Source of the DNA: Janibacter cremeus
Lineage (GTDB): Bacteria; Actinomycetota; Actinomycetes; Actinomycetales; Dermatophilaceae
Direction of reading: 5' to 3'
NCBI RefSeq assembly: GCF_013409205.1
Contig: NZ_JACCAE010000001.1
Coordinates: 2,542,001 to 2,606,000 of the forward strand
Length of the DNA: 64,000 nucleotides
Position 1 is the stretch's first letter; each line of letters starts with the position of its first letter. Shown here one piece after another: positions 53,481 to 63,141 of the stretch. A model generated the notes under the pieces. It saw nothing but the letters and a program-made list of their open reading frames with translations, was not told where the DNA came from and did no database searches. The translations under genes and the position numbers were made by a program.

Positions 53481-54572
53481 ATGACGTCGAGCGAGGAGCT
53501 GGAGAGGCTCTGGGCAGTGGTCCCGGCCGGGGGCGCCGGTACCCGCCTGTGGCCGGTGTCGCGAGCAAGCTCGCCGAAGTTCCTGCACGACCTCACGGGA
53601 GACGGGCGCACCCTGATCCAGTCGACCGTCGACCGCCTGCGGGGCCTGGCCGACGACCGCGTGCTCGTCGTGACCGGTGCCGCGCACGTCGACGCGGTCC
53701 GTGAGCAGGTGCCCGACCTGACCGACGACCACGTGCTCGCCGAGCCGTCACCCCGGGACTCCATGGCTGCGATCGGTCTGGCGGCTGCGGTGCTCGAGCG
53801 TCGCGACCCGGAGGCGATCATCGGGTCCTTCGCCGCCGACCACGCGATCAGCGACGTGGGCGGCTTCCACGCAGCGGTCGAGGAGGCAGTCGCCGTGGCG
53901 GCGCGGAGCGAGCGACTGGTCACCATCGGCATCGAGCCGACCCACCCCGCGACCGGCTTCGGCTACATCCAGCAGGGGCCGCCGCTGGACGGATTCCCCA
54001 CCGCCTCCCGGGTGCGCCAGTTCGTCGAGAAGCCCGACGCACGCCGAGCCGCCTCGTACCTGGCCACTGGCGAGTTCCGGTGGAACGCCGGCATGTTCGT
54101 CGTCCGGGCGAGTGTTCTCCTCGACCTGCTCGGCCGCTGGCACCCGCAGCTGGCCGCACGGCTGCGGCAGATCGCCGCCGAGCCCGGCCGGCTCGGGGAA
54201 CTGTGGGACGGACTGGAGAAGATCGCCATCGACCACGCCGTCGCGGAACCCGCCGCCGACGAGGGACTCGTGGCGATGGTGCCCGGGTCCTTCGACTGGG
54301 ACGACGTCGGTGACTTCAAGGCACTGACCGGGCTCCTGGCCCACGAGGACGAGCCGATGACGGTCGTCGGGGACGCTGCCAACGTCCGCTCCATCGACTC
54401 CGAGGGCCTCGTCGTGTCCGAGTCCGGTCGCATGGTCGCGGTCGTCGGTCTGGAGGACATCGTCGTCGTCGAGACCGACGACGCGCTCCTGGTCACCAGC
54501 CGGGCCCGGGCCCAGGACGTCAGGCTCGTCGTGCAGGCACTGAAGGACGAGGGACGTACTGACCTCGTTTGA
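53481..54572 (+). CDS. manC: Mannose-1-phosphate guanylyltransferase
   Basis: 363 residues from ATG 53481 (the frame is open to 53439). The nucleotidyltransferase signature VVPAGGAGTRLWPVSR is at ~13-28. RDSMAAIGLAAAVL, FAADHAI, GYIQQG, VRQFVEKPD and the WNAGMFV motif are the mannose-1-phosphate guanylyltransferase set. No C-terminal isomerase (cupin) domain is fused, so it is the short form. It makes GDP-mannose for the glycosyltransferases of the locus or for phosphatidylinositol mannosides and mannosylated envelope glycans. The gap 53371-53480 (110 bases) has no obvious element. Confidence 0.88.
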   Translation: MTSSEELERLWAVVPAGGAGTRLWPVSRASSPKFLHDLTGDGRTLIQSTVDRLRGLADDRVLVVTGAAHVDAVREQVPDLTDDHVLAEPSPRDSMAAIGLAAAVLERRDPEAIIGSFAADHAISDVGGFHAAVEEAVAVAARSERLVTIGIEPTHPATGFGYIQQGPPLDGFPTASRVRQFVEKPDARRAASYLATGEFRWNAGMFVVRASVLLDLLGRWHPQLAARLRQIAAEPGRLGELWDGLEKIAIDHAVAEPAADEGLVAMVPGSFDWDDVGDFKALTGLLAHEDEPMTVVGDAANVRSIDSEGLVVSESGRMVAVVGLEDIVVVETDDALLVTSRARAQDVRLVVQALKDEGRTDLV

Positions 54573-54622
54573 GAGCCATGTGCATCCTCCTCGCGCCTTC
54601 ACATGCCGTGATCGCAGATCGG

Positions 54623-54628
54623 TAGAGT
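54623..54628 (+). promoter_or_regulatory. Candidate -10 box (TAGAGT)
   Basis: TANNNT element 10 bases before ATG 54639, implying a leaderless or near-leaderless mRNA for the M20 peptidase; no ribosome binding site is visible before that ATG. Confidence 0.35.
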
Positions 54629-54638
54629 CCATACCGCC

Positions 54639-55838
54639 ATGACTGCCCCCCTTGCCCCGACGCTCCTCGGCGCCATCGACCGGCTCCTTCCCGAGCTGAT
54701 CGACTTCCGGCGGGACCTGCACGCACACCCCGAGGTGTCATGGCAGGAGCACCGCACGACCGCACGGCTGCGCGAGCGCCTCGAGCAGGCCGGGCTGGAA
54801 CCACGGGGGATCGGGGAGACCGGCCTGGTCGTCGACCTGGGTGCGAAGAATCCCCGTCGGCGGGTGGCCCTGCGTGGGGACATCGACGCTCTGCCGGTGC
54901 GCGAGCGTACCGGGCTGGACTGGAGCTCCACCCACGACGGCGTCTGCCACGCCTGTGGCCACGACGTGCACACGGCCGCTTTGCTCGGAGCCGGTCTGGC
55001 GCTCACCGAGGTCGCCGACGAGCTGGCCGCCCGGCACGTCGCCGTGCGCCTGGTCTTCCAGCCCGCGGAGGAGGTCATGCCCGGAGGCGCCCTCGCGTAC
55101 GTGGAGGCCGGGGTGATGTCCGGCGTCGACACCGTCTACGCGGTGCACTGCGACCCCGCACTGGACGTCGGTGAGATCGGTCTGCGTGAGGGAGCGCTGA
55201 CCGCGGCCGCGGACCAGGTGACCGTCACCCTGCGCGGGCGGGGTGGACACACGTCGCGTCCCTTCCTCACCGAGGACCTCACCTACGCCTTGGCCAAGGT
55301 CGTCACCGACGTCCCGGCCGTGCTGAGTCGGCGGGTGGACCCGCGCTCGGGACTGGTCGTCGTCTGGGGCCGGGTCACCGCCGGTGAGGCGATCAACGTC
55401 ATCCCCTCCACCGGCGTGGTCCAGGGCACCGTGCGCATGCTCGACGTCGGGCTGTGGGAGGAGATCGGTCCGCTGCTGCACGAGGTCGTTGACGGGGTGG
55501 TCGCGCCCTACGGGGTCGATGCCGCCGTCGAGCACATCCGGGGAGTGCCGCCCGTCGTCAACGACGTCTCGGCCGTCGCTGCCCTCGGCCGCGCCACCAT
55601 GGCCGCAGGGATGCGCCCCGTGCCCACGCCCCACAGCCTCGGTGGCGAGGACTTCGCATGGATGCTCCACGAGTCGCGGGGCGCCCTGGCCCGGCTGGGC
55701 ACTCGTGCCCCCGGCGGTCGTGTCTTCGACCTGCACCAGGGCGATCTCGTCATCGACGAGGGCGCGGTGCGCAACGGGGCGGCGTTGCTCACACTCGCCG
55801 CCGCGGGGGAGTGGACCCGGGTCGAGCAGCACGACTGA
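54639..55838 (+). CDS. M20-family metallopeptidase/amidohydrolase
   Basis: 399 residues. Metal ligands: LRGDIDALP (Asp), ACGHDVHTAALLG (His/Asp/His), QPAEEVMPGGA (Glu-Glu pair). Also a dimerisation-domain segment VTLRGRGGHTSRP with the bridging His, and LGGEDFAWML. Family members hydrolyse amides, such as N-acetyl-amino acids, IAA conjugates and hippurate. A general housekeeping or scavenging role is expected; the substrate is unknown. Confidence 0.88.
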   Translation: MTAPLAPTLLGAIDRLLPELIDFRRDLHAHPEVSWQEHRTTARLRERLEQAGLEPRGIGETGLVVDLGAKNPRRRVALRGDIDALPVRERTGLDWSSTHDGVCHACGHDVHTAALLGAGLALTEVADELAARHVAVRLVFQPAEEVMPGGALAYVEAGVMSGVDTVYAVHCDPALDVGEIGLREGALTAAADQVTVTLRGRGGHTSRPFLTEDLTYALAKVVTDVPAVLSRRVDPRSGLVVVWGRVTAGEAINVIPSTGVVQGTVRMLDVGLWEEIGPLLHEVVDGVVAPYGVDAAVEHIRGVPPVVNDVSAVAALGRATMAAGMRPVPTPHSLGGEDFAWMLHESRGALARLGTRAPGGRVFDLHQGDLVIDEGAVRNGAALLTLAAAGEWTRVEQHD

Positions 55839-55997
55839 GAGCGACAGGGGTTTCCCTCTCCCGGGGTGGACTCCATCGCGGTCTGATAACGGTTGGGTGG
55901 ACAGTGGCCAACGGATGCGATCCCGGGGGCTACCTGCACGTAGCATCCCTGGATGGCACATGCGTGCCCAAGTACCCCTGTTATGAAGGAGAGCGCC
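55839..55997. promoter_or_regulatory. Upstream region of the nucleoside transport operon
   Basis: 159 bases with no gene. The bmpA leader ends in GAAGGAG (55985-55991) seven bases before the TTG start. TGTTAT at 55979-55984 could be a -10 but lies too near the ribosome binding site to be convincing. Confidence 0.35.
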
Positions 55998-57032
55998 TTG
56001 CGTCACACCGTGAAGGCTGCGTCGGTCATGTCCGTGGCCGCCCTGGCACTGACCGCCTGCGGCGGCAGCAGCACCGAGGACGAGACGTCGGCGTCCGGGT
56101 CCGGCTCGGACGTCAAGGCGTGCCTCGCCTACGACGTCGGCGGCCGCGGCGACCAGTCGTTCAATGACTCCGCCGCCAAGGGTCTTGACCAGGCCGAGGA
56201 CGAGCTGGGCATCGAGACCGAGGAGGTCGAGGCCAGCCAGGGTGAGAACGACGCTGCCCGTGAGGACCGCCTCAACCAGCTGGTCGACGTGGGCTGCACC
56301 AACATCATCGGCGTCGGGTTCATCTACGCCAAGGCCATCGGCAACGCGGCCAAGGACAACCCGGACATCAACTTCGCGATCATCGACGACGCGTCCGACG
56401 CCTCCAAGGGCGACAACATCGCGCAGCTCGTCTTCGCCGAGCACGAGGGCTCCTTCCTCGTCGGTGCCGCGGCGGCGCTGAAGTCCAAGAGCGGCAAGAT
56501 CGGCTTCATCGGTGGCACCGACGTACCGCTGATCAACAAGTTCGAGGCGGGCTACAAGGCCGGCGCCAAGGCCGTCAACCCGGACATCGACATCCAGGTG
56601 AAGTACCTCGCCGAGGACGGTTCCGGCTTCGCCGACCCGGCCAAGGGCAAGACCGCCGCCGAGGGAATGTACGACAAGGGTGCCGACGTGATCTACCACG
56701 CGGCCGGCGGCTCCGGTGCCGGCCTCTTCGAGGCGGCCAAGGAGAACAAGAAGATGGCGATCGGTGTCGACTCCGACCAGGCCAAGACGGCCGAGGAGGA
56801 CGTGCAGGACGTCATCATCACCTCGATGGTCAAGAACGTGAACGTCGCGGTCTTCGACTACCTGAAGTCGGCGACCGAGGGCGAGGACATCTCCGGCCTG
56901 GTCGAGTTCAACCTCAAGGACGGCGGTGTCTCGTACTCCACCACTGGTGGCAAGATCGACGACATCACCGACAAGCTCGACGAGTACAAGCAGCAGATCA
57001 TCGACGGAGAGATCACCGTCCCGTCCAAGTGA
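55998..57032 (+). CDS. BMP-family lipoprotein, nucleoside-binding component of an ABC importer
   Basis: 344 residues. I choose the TTG at 55998 because AAGGAG is six or seven bases upstream; the ATG at 55983 would put the ribosome binding site inside the coding region. The signal peptide ends at ALTAC (Cys21), a lipobox. The mature part is a Bmp fold: AYDVGGRGDQSFNDSA, GVGFIYAKAIG, FIGGTDVPLINKFEAGY, IYHAAGGSGAGLFEAA, IGVDSDQ. It captures purine or pyrimidine nucleosides outside the membrane and delivers them to the permeases at 58698-61063. Confidence 0.92.
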   Translation: MRHTVKAASVMSVAALALTACGGSSTEDETSASGSGSDVKACLAYDVGGRGDQSFNDSAAKGLDQAEDELGIETEEVEASQGENDAAREDRLNQLVDVGCTNIIGVGFIYAKAIGNAAKDNPDINFAIIDDASDASKGDNIAQLVFAEHEGSFLVGAAAALKSKSGKIGFIGGTDVPLINKFEAGYKAGAKAVNPDIDIQVKYLAEDGSGFADPAKGKTAAEGMYDKGADVIYHAAGGSGAGLFEAAKENKKMAIGVDSDQAKTAEEDVQDVIITSMVKNVNVAVFDYLKSATEGEDISGLVEFNLKDGGVSYSTTGGKIDDITDKLDEYKQQIIDGEITVPSK

Positions 57033-57049
57033 CGCAGATCGACTGACCC

Positions 57050-57086
57050 CGGGTCCGGTCACGTGCACCGCGCGCGACCGGACCCG
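57050..57086 (+). terminator. Intercistronic hairpin between bmpA and the ATPase gene
   Basis: An 11-bp perfect stem (CGGGTCCGGTC and its complement) with a 15-base loop, 17 bases after the lipoprotein stop and 61 bases before the ATPase start. It has no T-tract. It probably stabilises the bmpA message or partly stops transcription, giving more binding protein than transporter. Confidence 0.6.
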
Positions 57087-57147
57087 AGGTATGTCGGCGG
57101 TATCCTTCGCCTGCGGCAGCACGTCGCAGACGCACCACGGAGGCACG

Positions 57148-58701
57148 ATGAGCAGGACCGTCCCGGACCCCCCTTCGCCAACCGGCGCGCCCAGCGGGGA
57201 GATGGCCGTCGAGGTCGAGGGGATCACCAAGCGCTTCCCCGGAGTCGTTGCCAACCACGACGTCTCGTTCGCTGTGACGCGGGGGACGGTACACGCGATC
57301 GTCGGCGAGAACGGTGCGGGCAAGTCCACGCTGATGAAGATCCTCTACGGGGTCCAGCGCCCCGACGAGGGCACCATCCGCATCAACAGCGAGCAGGTCA
57401 CGCTGCACTCTCCCGCGGATGCGATCAAGCACGGCGTCGGCATGGTCTTCCAGCACTTCATGCTTGCTGACAACCTGACCGTCACCGAGAACGTCGTGCT
57501 CGGGGCGGAGAAGCTGCACGGGATCGGTGCGGCGGCCCGCGCGGAGATCGACCGGATCTCCGATGACTACGGCCTCGACGTCGACTCCGGCGCCCTCGTC
57601 GCCGACCTGGGGGTCGGGGCCCGCCAGCGCGTGGAGATCCTCAAGGTCCTCTACCGCGGTGCCCGCACCATCATCCTCGACGAGCCGACCGCGGTCCTCG
57701 TGCCCCAGGAGGTCGAGGAGCTCTTCGGCAACCTGCGCGAGCTGAAGCGAGAGGGCATCACCGTCCTGTTCATCTCCCACAAGCTCGACGAGGTGCTCTC
57801 CGTGGCCGACCGCATCACCGTGGTCCGTCGCGGGACCACCGTCGACACCGTCCTGCCCGGCGACGTCACCTCCCGTCAGCTCGCCGAGCTCATGGTCGGC
57901 AGCGAGCTGCCGCTACCCGAGAGCGAGAAGTCGACAGTCACCGACCGCGTCGTCCTCGAGGCCGACGGCGTGACCCTCCACGGTGGTGGGCGCGCTCTCC
58001 TGGAGGACGTCGCGCTGCGCATCCGGGCCGGGGAGGTCCTCGGGATCGCCGGGGTCGAGGGCAACGGGCAGGCGGAGCTGGTCGAGGTCCTCATTGGCGT
58101 ACGCGAGCCCTCGGCCGGCCGGATCGTCCTCGAGGACACCGACATCTCCGACTGGGACGTCCGCAGCATCCGCGAGGCCGGCGTCGGGTACATCCCCGAG
58201 GACCGGCACCGCCAAGGCCTCCTCCTCGACGCGCCCTTGTGGGAGAACCGCATGCTCGGGCACCAGACCGAGGCACCCTCGTCCAAGCACGGGATCCTCA
58301 CCCCCACCGAGGCCCGGACCGACACCGAGCGCATCGTGGCGGAGTACGACGTGCGGACCCCGAGCATCCATGTCACCGCAGGGTCGCTCTCCGGCGGGAA
58401 CCAGCAGAAACTCATCATCGGACGCGAGATGAGCCACCACCCCAAGATCCTCATCGCCAGCCACCCGACCCGCGGTGTCGACGTCGGTGCCCAGGCAGCG
58501 ATCTGGGACCTCATTCGCCAGGCCCGCAGGGAAGGTCTTGCCGTGCTGCTCATCAGCGCCGACCTCGAGGAGCTCATCGGGCTCTCCGACACGATCCGGG
58601 TCATCCTCCGCGGACGCCTCACCGGTGAGTTCGATCCGGAGAGCGTGACCAGTCAGCAGCTGGGCAGCGCGATGACCGGTGCCGGGAAGGACGCGTCATG
58701 A
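57148..58701 (+). CDS. ABC importer ATPase with two nucleotide-binding domains
   Basis: 517 residues from ATG 57148 (CGGAGG upstream). First domain: Walker A GENGAGKSTLMK (~57-68), signature-like LGVGARQRVEILK, Walker B TIILDEPTAVL. Second domain: degenerate Walker A GVEGNGQAEL, signature LSGGNQQKLIIGRE, and a degenerate Walker B ILIASHPTRGVD, as in sugar/nucleoside-type ATPases of the carbohydrate uptake transporter-2 class, where only one site hydrolyses well. Powers the nucleoside importer. Confidence 0.92.
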   Translation: MSRTVPDPPSPTGAPSGEMAVEVEGITKRFPGVVANHDVSFAVTRGTVHAIVGENGAGKSTLMKILYGVQRPDEGTIRINSEQVTLHSPADAIKHGVGMVFQHFMLADNLTVTENVVLGAEKLHGIGAAARAEIDRISDDYGLDVDSGALVADLGVGARQRVEILKVLYRGARTIILDEPTAVLVPQEVEELFGNLRELKREGITVLFISHKLDEVLSVADRITVVRRGTTVDTVLPGDVTSRQLAELMVGSELPLPESEKSTVTDRVVLEADGVTLHGGGRALLEDVALRIRAGEVLGIAGVEGNGQAELVEVLIGVREPSAGRIVLEDTDISDWDVRSIREAGVGYIPEDRHRQGLLLDAPLWENRMLGHQTEAPSSKHGILTPTEARTDTERIVAEYDVRTPSIHVTAGSLSGGNQQKLIIGREMSHHPKILIASHPTRGVDVGAQAAIWDLIRQARREGLAVLLISADLEELIGLSDTIRVILRGRLTGEFDPESVTSQQLGSAMTGAGKDAS

Positions 58702-59801
58702 AGCTCTCCCCGCGCCGGTTGGCGCTGAACCTCTCGGCGCCGCTGCTGGCGGTGGTCGTGGCCTTCGTCGTCACCTCGGTCGTGCTCATCGCCGTGGGAG
58801 ACCCGGTCGGGCTCGTGTGGCAGACGCTGTTGTCCGAGCCGAGGCCACGCACGCTGGTCAACACCTTCAACAGCGCGATCACGTACTACATCGCCGCCGT
58901 CGCAGTCGCCATCGGCTTCAAGATGAAGCTGTTCAACATCGGTGTCGACGGCCAGTACCGCCTCGCCACCTTTGCCGCGGCGATCTTCGCCGGCCAGGGG
59001 TACCTGCCGGGACCGCTGAACATCATTTTCGCGATGCTCGTCGCCATGGCCGTCGGCGGCTTCTGGGCCGGTATCGCCGGTTGGCTGAAGGTCAGGCGCG
59101 GCGTGTCCGAGGTCATCTCGACGATCATGCTCAACATGATCTCGGCGGGACTCGTGGGCTGGGGGCTGCGCACCTGGGGTCACCGCGCCGAGGGGAGCAA
59201 CACCCGCAACACGACGACCATCCCGGAGTCGAGCCAGCTCGAGGGGTTGCCCCTCGTCCCGGACGCTCCCAACCTCGTCTACACGCTGCTGGTCCTGGCG
59301 GTCATCGTCGGCGGCGTCTACTGGTTCGTCGTCAACCGCACCCGCCTGGGCTTCGACGTGCGCGCCACGGGCGAGTCCGAGACGGTGGCCCTCGCCAGCG
59401 GCGTGAAGGTCTCGCGCATGGTCCTGTTGGCGATGATCGGCTCGGGTGCCGTGGCCGGTCTCATCGGCATGCCGGCCTTCTTCGGCGCCGACCACAGCTA
59501 TGGACTGAACTTCCAGGAAGGCGTCGGCTTCATCGGCATCGGCGTGGCCCTCCTGGGGCGCAACCACGCGGTGGGGATGGCCTTCGCCGCCCTGCTGTGG
59601 TCCTGGCTGGAGAAGGCATCCGACGGACTGCAGCTGCAGGCCGGGGTCTCCCCGGCGCTCGTCTACATCATCCAGGGCGTGATCCTCCTGGCGGTCGTCA
59701 TCGCCTACGAGGTCGTCCACCGGTTCGAGCAACGGCTGGAGCAGAAGCAGGTCACCCGCCAGCTCGACGCGGGAGCACCGGCGGAAGGAGCCTCGGCATG
59801 A
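58698..59801 (+). CDS. ABC importer permease (nucleoside type)
   Basis: 367 residues, ~9 membrane helices; ATGA overlap with the ATPase gene. Family marks include NTFNSAITYYIAAVAVAIGFKMKLFNIGVDGQYRL and GADHSYGLNFQEGVGFIGIGVALLGRNHAVG, as in BPD_transp_2-type permeases of the Bmp systems. Forms a heterodimer with the next gene product. Confidence 0.92.
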   Translation: MKLSPRRLALNLSAPLLAVVVAFVVTSVVLIAVGDPVGLVWQTLLSEPRPRTLVNTFNSAITYYIAAVAVAIGFKMKLFNIGVDGQYRLATFAAAIFAGQGYLPGPLNIIFAMLVAMAVGGFWAGIAGWLKVRRGVSEVISTIMLNMISAGLVGWGLRTWGHRAEGSNTRNTTTIPESSQLEGLPLVPDAPNLVYTLLVLAVIVGGVYWFVVNRTRLGFDVRATGESETVALASGVKVSRMVLLAMIGSGAVAGLIGMPAFFGADHSYGLNFQEGVGFIGIGVALLGRNHAVGMAFAALLWSWLEKASDGLQLQAGVSPALVYIIQGVILLAVVIAYEVVHRFEQRLEQKQVTRQLDAGAPAEGASA

Positions 59802-61063
59802 GCACGCTCGTGAGTGCACCCGAGACGCAAGCGGGGCCCCTGCCGACGGGACGACGCTTTCCGTTCTGGGCGTGGCCCCTCGGACTGGCAGTGGCGATCG
59901 TGGTCATCGCGATCGTCCGCGAGATCACCGGCAAGGACGACATCTTCTCCTCGGGGACGATCAGTGCCGCCCTGGCCTGGGCCATGCCGCTCGCGCTCGC
60001 CGGTCTGGGTGGCCTGTGGTCGGAGCGGGCCGGGGTCATCAACATCGGGCTCGAGGGGATGATGATCCTCGGGACCTGGGGCGCAGCCTTCGGCGCGATC
60101 CACGGTGGGCCGTGGATGGGCGTCGTGGGCGCCATGGTCTGCGGCGCACTCGGTGGCCTCGTGCATGCGCTGGCCACGGTCACCTTCGGCGTGGACCACA
60201 TTGTCTCGGGTGTCGCGCTGAACATCGTGGCGCTCGGTGTGGCCAGCTATCTCGCGTCACGCTTCTTCGGTGACCTCGAGGGCGGGAGCGACGTCCAGTC
60301 GCCACCCCTGCCGTCGCTTCCGAGCGTGAGCCTGCCCGGCGTCTCCAACCTGCTGGGGTCGATCGAGGACCACGGCTGGTTCTTCGTCTCCGACGTCGCC
60401 GCGCTGCTGCGCGGAGTGACGACCGACCTGTCCGTGCTCACCGTCATCGCGCTGCTGCTCATCCTGGGCACGTGGTGGGTGCTGTGGCACACCGCCTTCG
60501 GCCTGAGGGTCCGCAGCTGCGGCGAGTCCCCTGCCTCGGCCGAGACCCTCGGCATCAACGTCTACCTGTACAAGTACATCGCGGTCACTGCCTCCGGTGG
60601 CCTCGCCGGTCTCGGCGGTGGATTCCTGGCGATGGTCGCCTCGAGCGCCTACCGCGAGGACCAGACCGGTGGTCGCGGTTACATCGGCCTTGCAGCGATG
60701 ATCTTCGGCAACTGGCGCCCCGGCGGCGTCCTCATGGGCTCCGGGCTCTTCGGCTACATCGACGCCCTCCAGCTGCGTGGTGGTGGCGAGGCCATCCACG
60801 CGTTGCTGCTCCTCGTCGGAGTCCTGCTCCTGGCCATCGGCGTGTGGCAGATCGTGCGCCGCCAGCGGCTCGTCCAGGGCAGCATCGCCATCGTCGCCGG
60901 CATCGTCGTGATCATCCTGTGGATGCTCACCGACACCGTGGTCGGTGATTTCACCCGCTTCGCGCCCCACCTGACGACCCTGCTCGTCCTGGCCTTCGCC
61001 AGCCAACGGCTACGCATGCCGGCGGCGAACGGCAAGGTCTATCGCCGGGGCGAAGGGCACTGA
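59798..61063 (+). CDS. ABC importer permease (nucleoside type), second subunit
   Basis: 421 residues; ATGA overlap with the first permease and GGAAGGAG upstream. SERAGVINIGLEGMMILGTWGAAFG, GVDHIVSGVALNIVALGVASYL and RGYIGLAAMIFGNWRPGGVLMG are family marks. The C-terminus carries extra hydrophobic helices (residues ~330-400) beyond the common core. Next gene (cdd) starts 1 base on. Confidence 0.92.
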   Translation: MSTLVSAPETQAGPLPTGRRFPFWAWPLGLAVAIVVIAIVREITGKDDIFSSGTISAALAWAMPLALAGLGGLWSERAGVINIGLEGMMILGTWGAAFGAIHGGPWMGVVGAMVCGALGGLVHALATVTFGVDHIVSGVALNIVALGVASYLASRFFGDLEGGSDVQSPPLPSLPSVSLPGVSNLLGSIEDHGWFFVSDVAALLRGVTTDLSVLTVIALLLILGTWWVLWHTAFGLRVRSCGESPASAETLGINVYLYKYIAVTASGGLAGLGGGFLAMVASSAYREDQTGGRGYIGLAAMIFGNWRPGGVLMGSGLFGYIDALQLRGGGEAIHALLLLVGVLLLAIGVWQIVRRQRLVQGSIAIVAGIVVIILWMLTDTVVGDFTRFAPHLTTLLVLAFASQRLRMPAANGKVYRRGEGH

Positions 61064-61064
61064 C

Positions 61065-61475
61065 GTGGCGCCCCTGACCCAGGACGGATGGCAGCAGCTG
61101 CACGCCGCTGCCGTCGAGGCCATGGGGAGTGCCTACGCTCCGTACTCCGACTTCCCGGTCGGAGTCGCCGGATTCGCCGACGACGGCCGGCTGCTCAGCG
61201 CATGCAACGTCGAGAACGCCTCGTACGCGGTGGGCCTGTGTGCCGAGTGCGGTCTGGTCAGTGACCTGGTCCGCACCGGCGGGGGCCGGCTCGTCGCGGT
61301 CTGGTGCGTCGACGCACGCGGCGAGACGCTCATGCCGTGCGGACGCTGTCGCCAGCTGCTGTGGGAGCACGGCGGAGCCGAGTGCGTCATCCGCACACCG
61401 GAGGGAGACCTCTCCCTCACCGAGATCCTGCCCCAGGCATTCGGGGCGCAGGACCTGACGAAGGGAGCGCCGTGA
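61065..61475 (+). CDS. cdd: Cytidine deaminase
   Basis: 136 residues. Zinc and catalytic motifs are CAE (in LCAECGLVSDL) and PCGRCRQ. NVENASYAVGLCAE is the nucleoside-binding region. Converts cytidine and deoxycytidine to uridine and deoxyuridine. Placed right after the nucleoside importer, it supplies deoxyuridine for the thymidine phosphorylase next to it. GTG start one base after the previous gene. Confidence 0.95.
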   Translation: MAPLTQDGWQQLHAAAVEAMGSAYAPYSDFPVGVAGFADDGRLLSACNVENASYAVGLCAECGLVSDLVRTGGGRLVAVWCVDARGETLMPCGRCRQLLWEHGGAECVIRTPEGDLSLTEILPQAFGAQDLTKGAP

Positions 61476-62779
61476 GTGATCCGGTCGAGAACCACGACGT
61501 CGTCGACGTCATCCGCGCCAAGCGTGATCGGGGTGAGCTGAGCGACTCCCAGATCGACTGGGTGGTCGACGCCTACACCCGCGGCGTCGTCGCCGACGAA
61601 CAGATGTCATCGCTGGCCATGGCCATCCTGCTCAACGGCATGACCCGGCCGGAGATCGCCCGCTGGACCACGGCGATGATCGACAGCGGTGAGCGGATGG
61701 ACTTCGCCTCCTTGAGCCGCCCCACCGCGGACAAGCACTCCACGGGCGGGGTGGGTGACAAGATCACCCTCCCGCTCGCCCCACTGGTCGCCGTCTTCGG
61801 CGTCGCGGTGCCCCAGCTCTCCGGGCGCGGGCTCGGACACACCGGAGGCACCCTCGACAAGCTCGAGGCGATCCCCGGCTGGCAGGCGAACCTCACCAAC
61901 GACGCGATGCTTGCGCAGCTCGAGGACGTCGGCGCCGTCATCTGCGCCGCTGGGGCCGGGCTCGCCCCGGCCGACAAGAAGCTCTACGCCCTGCGGGACG
62001 TCACCGGGACCGTCGAGGCGATCCCGCTCATCGCCAGCTCGATCATGAGCAAGAAGATCGCCGAGGGCACCGGCTCGCTCGTCCTCGACGTCAAGGTCGG
62101 CTCGGGCGCATTCATGAAGACGCGGGAAGACGCCACCGAGCTGGCCCGCACCATGGTCGATCTCGGCACCGATGCTGGCGTCAACACCGTCGCCCTGATC
62201 ACCGACATGTCCGTCCCACTCGGACTGACCGCGGGCAACGGTCTGGAGGTCCGCGAGTCGCTCGAGGTCCTCGCCGGAGGTGGTCCGCAGGACGTCGTCG
62301 AGCTGACCGTGGCCATCGCCGACGAGATGACCCGTGCGGCTGGCCGCGAGGTGGGCCCGGAGGAGCTGAGGGCCGCACTCGCCGACGGTCGCGCGATGGA
62401 CGTGTGGCGCCGGATGATCTCCGCGCAGGGAGGGGACCCGGACGCACCCCTGCCGACCGCGGCGGCGACCGAGACGATCAGTGCGGACACCGACGGCCAC
62501 CTCGAGCACGTCGACGCCTTCGCCGTCGGGCTTGCCGCCTGGCGCCTCGGCGCCGGTCGGGCCCGCAAGGAGGACCCGGTGCAGGCCGCTGCCGGCGTGG
62601 AGCTGCATGTCCGTCCGGGGGAGCCCGTCCGGCGTGGTGACCCGTTGATGACCTTGCACACCGACACCCCGGGGCGCTTCGCTCGGGCGCTGAAGGCACT
62701 GGACGGTGCCTGGCGGATCAGCGACACGCCCCCGACGACACGCTCGGTCGTGCTCGACCGGATCACTTCAGGAGGATGA
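61472..62779 (+). CDS. deoA: Thymidine phosphorylase
   Basis: 435 residues from GTG 61472 (GTGA overlap with cdd). Signatures are [51 protein letters not shown] and KVGSGAFM, in the order of pyrimidine-nucleoside phosphorylases. A C-terminal biotinyl-like swivel domain ([27 protein letters not shown]) follows. Releases deoxyribose-1-phosphate from thymidine or deoxyuridine. Confidence 0.95.
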   Translation: MSDPVENHDVVDVIRAKRDRGELSDSQIDWVVDAYTRGVVADEQMSSLAMAILLNGMTRPEIARWTTAMIDSGERMDFASLSRPTADKHSTGGVGDKITLPLAPLVAVFGVAVPQLSGRGLGHTGGTLDKLEAIPGWQANLTNDAMLAQLEDVGAVICAAGAGLAPADKKLYALRDVTGTVEAIPLIASSIMSKKIAEGTGSLVLDVKVGSGAFMKTREDATELARTMVDLGTDAGVNTVALITDMSVPLGLTAGNGLEVRESLEVLAGGGPQDVVELTVAIADEMTRAAGREVGPEELRAALADGRAMDVWRRMISAQGGDPDAPLPTAAATETISADTDGHLEHVDAFAVGLAAWRLGAGRARKEDPVQAAAGVELHVRPGEPVRRGDPLMTLHTDTPGRFARALKALDGAWRISDTPPTTRSVVLDRITSGG

Positions 62780-62781
62780 CG

Positions 62782-63141
62782 ATGCCCGAGCTGAACGACA
62801 CCCCTTCGATCATCGACGTACCGGGTGGCAAGGTCATCGCAGAGCACGTCGGCCGCGTCGCGACGGGCACGGATGCGATGTCGCTCGCCCACATGAAGGC
62901 ACCGGCGGGCTGGTCCGAGCCGGCCCAACGCCCGCAGTTCGACGAGGTCACCCTCGTCATCGCCGGGACGGTCGTCGTCGAGCACGATGGCGGCACGACG
63001 ACTGTCACGGCCGGCCAGAGCATCGTCACCAGGGCAGGGGAGCGGGTGCGCTACTCGACCGGCGCGGACGATGCCGAGTACGTCGCGATCTGCACGCCGG
63101 CCTTCGCTCCCGACACGGTCAACCGCGAGGAGGAGGGATGA
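62782..63141 (+). CDS. Cupin-domain protein
   Basis: 119 residues. GGAGG at 62771-62775 favours ATG 62782 over ATG 62776, which would abut the ribosome binding site. A single cupin barrel: [19 protein letters not shown], then [17 protein letters not shown]. The metal-binding His residues of classic cupins are not complete. Function unknown; placement between deoA and add, with an ATGA overlap to add, says it acts with nucleoside salvage or sugar phosphate. Confidence 0.82.
   Translation: MPELNDTPSIIDVPGGKVIAEHVGRVATGTDAMSLAHMKAPAGWSEPAQRPQFDEVTLVIAGTVVVEHDGGTTTVTAGQSIVTRAGERVRYSTGADDAEYVAICTPAFAPDTVNREEEG

Noticed and set aside
54738..57329. Minus-strand open frame of about 860 codons opposite the M20 and BmpA genes
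   Set aside because: Antisense to two genes with full family motifs.
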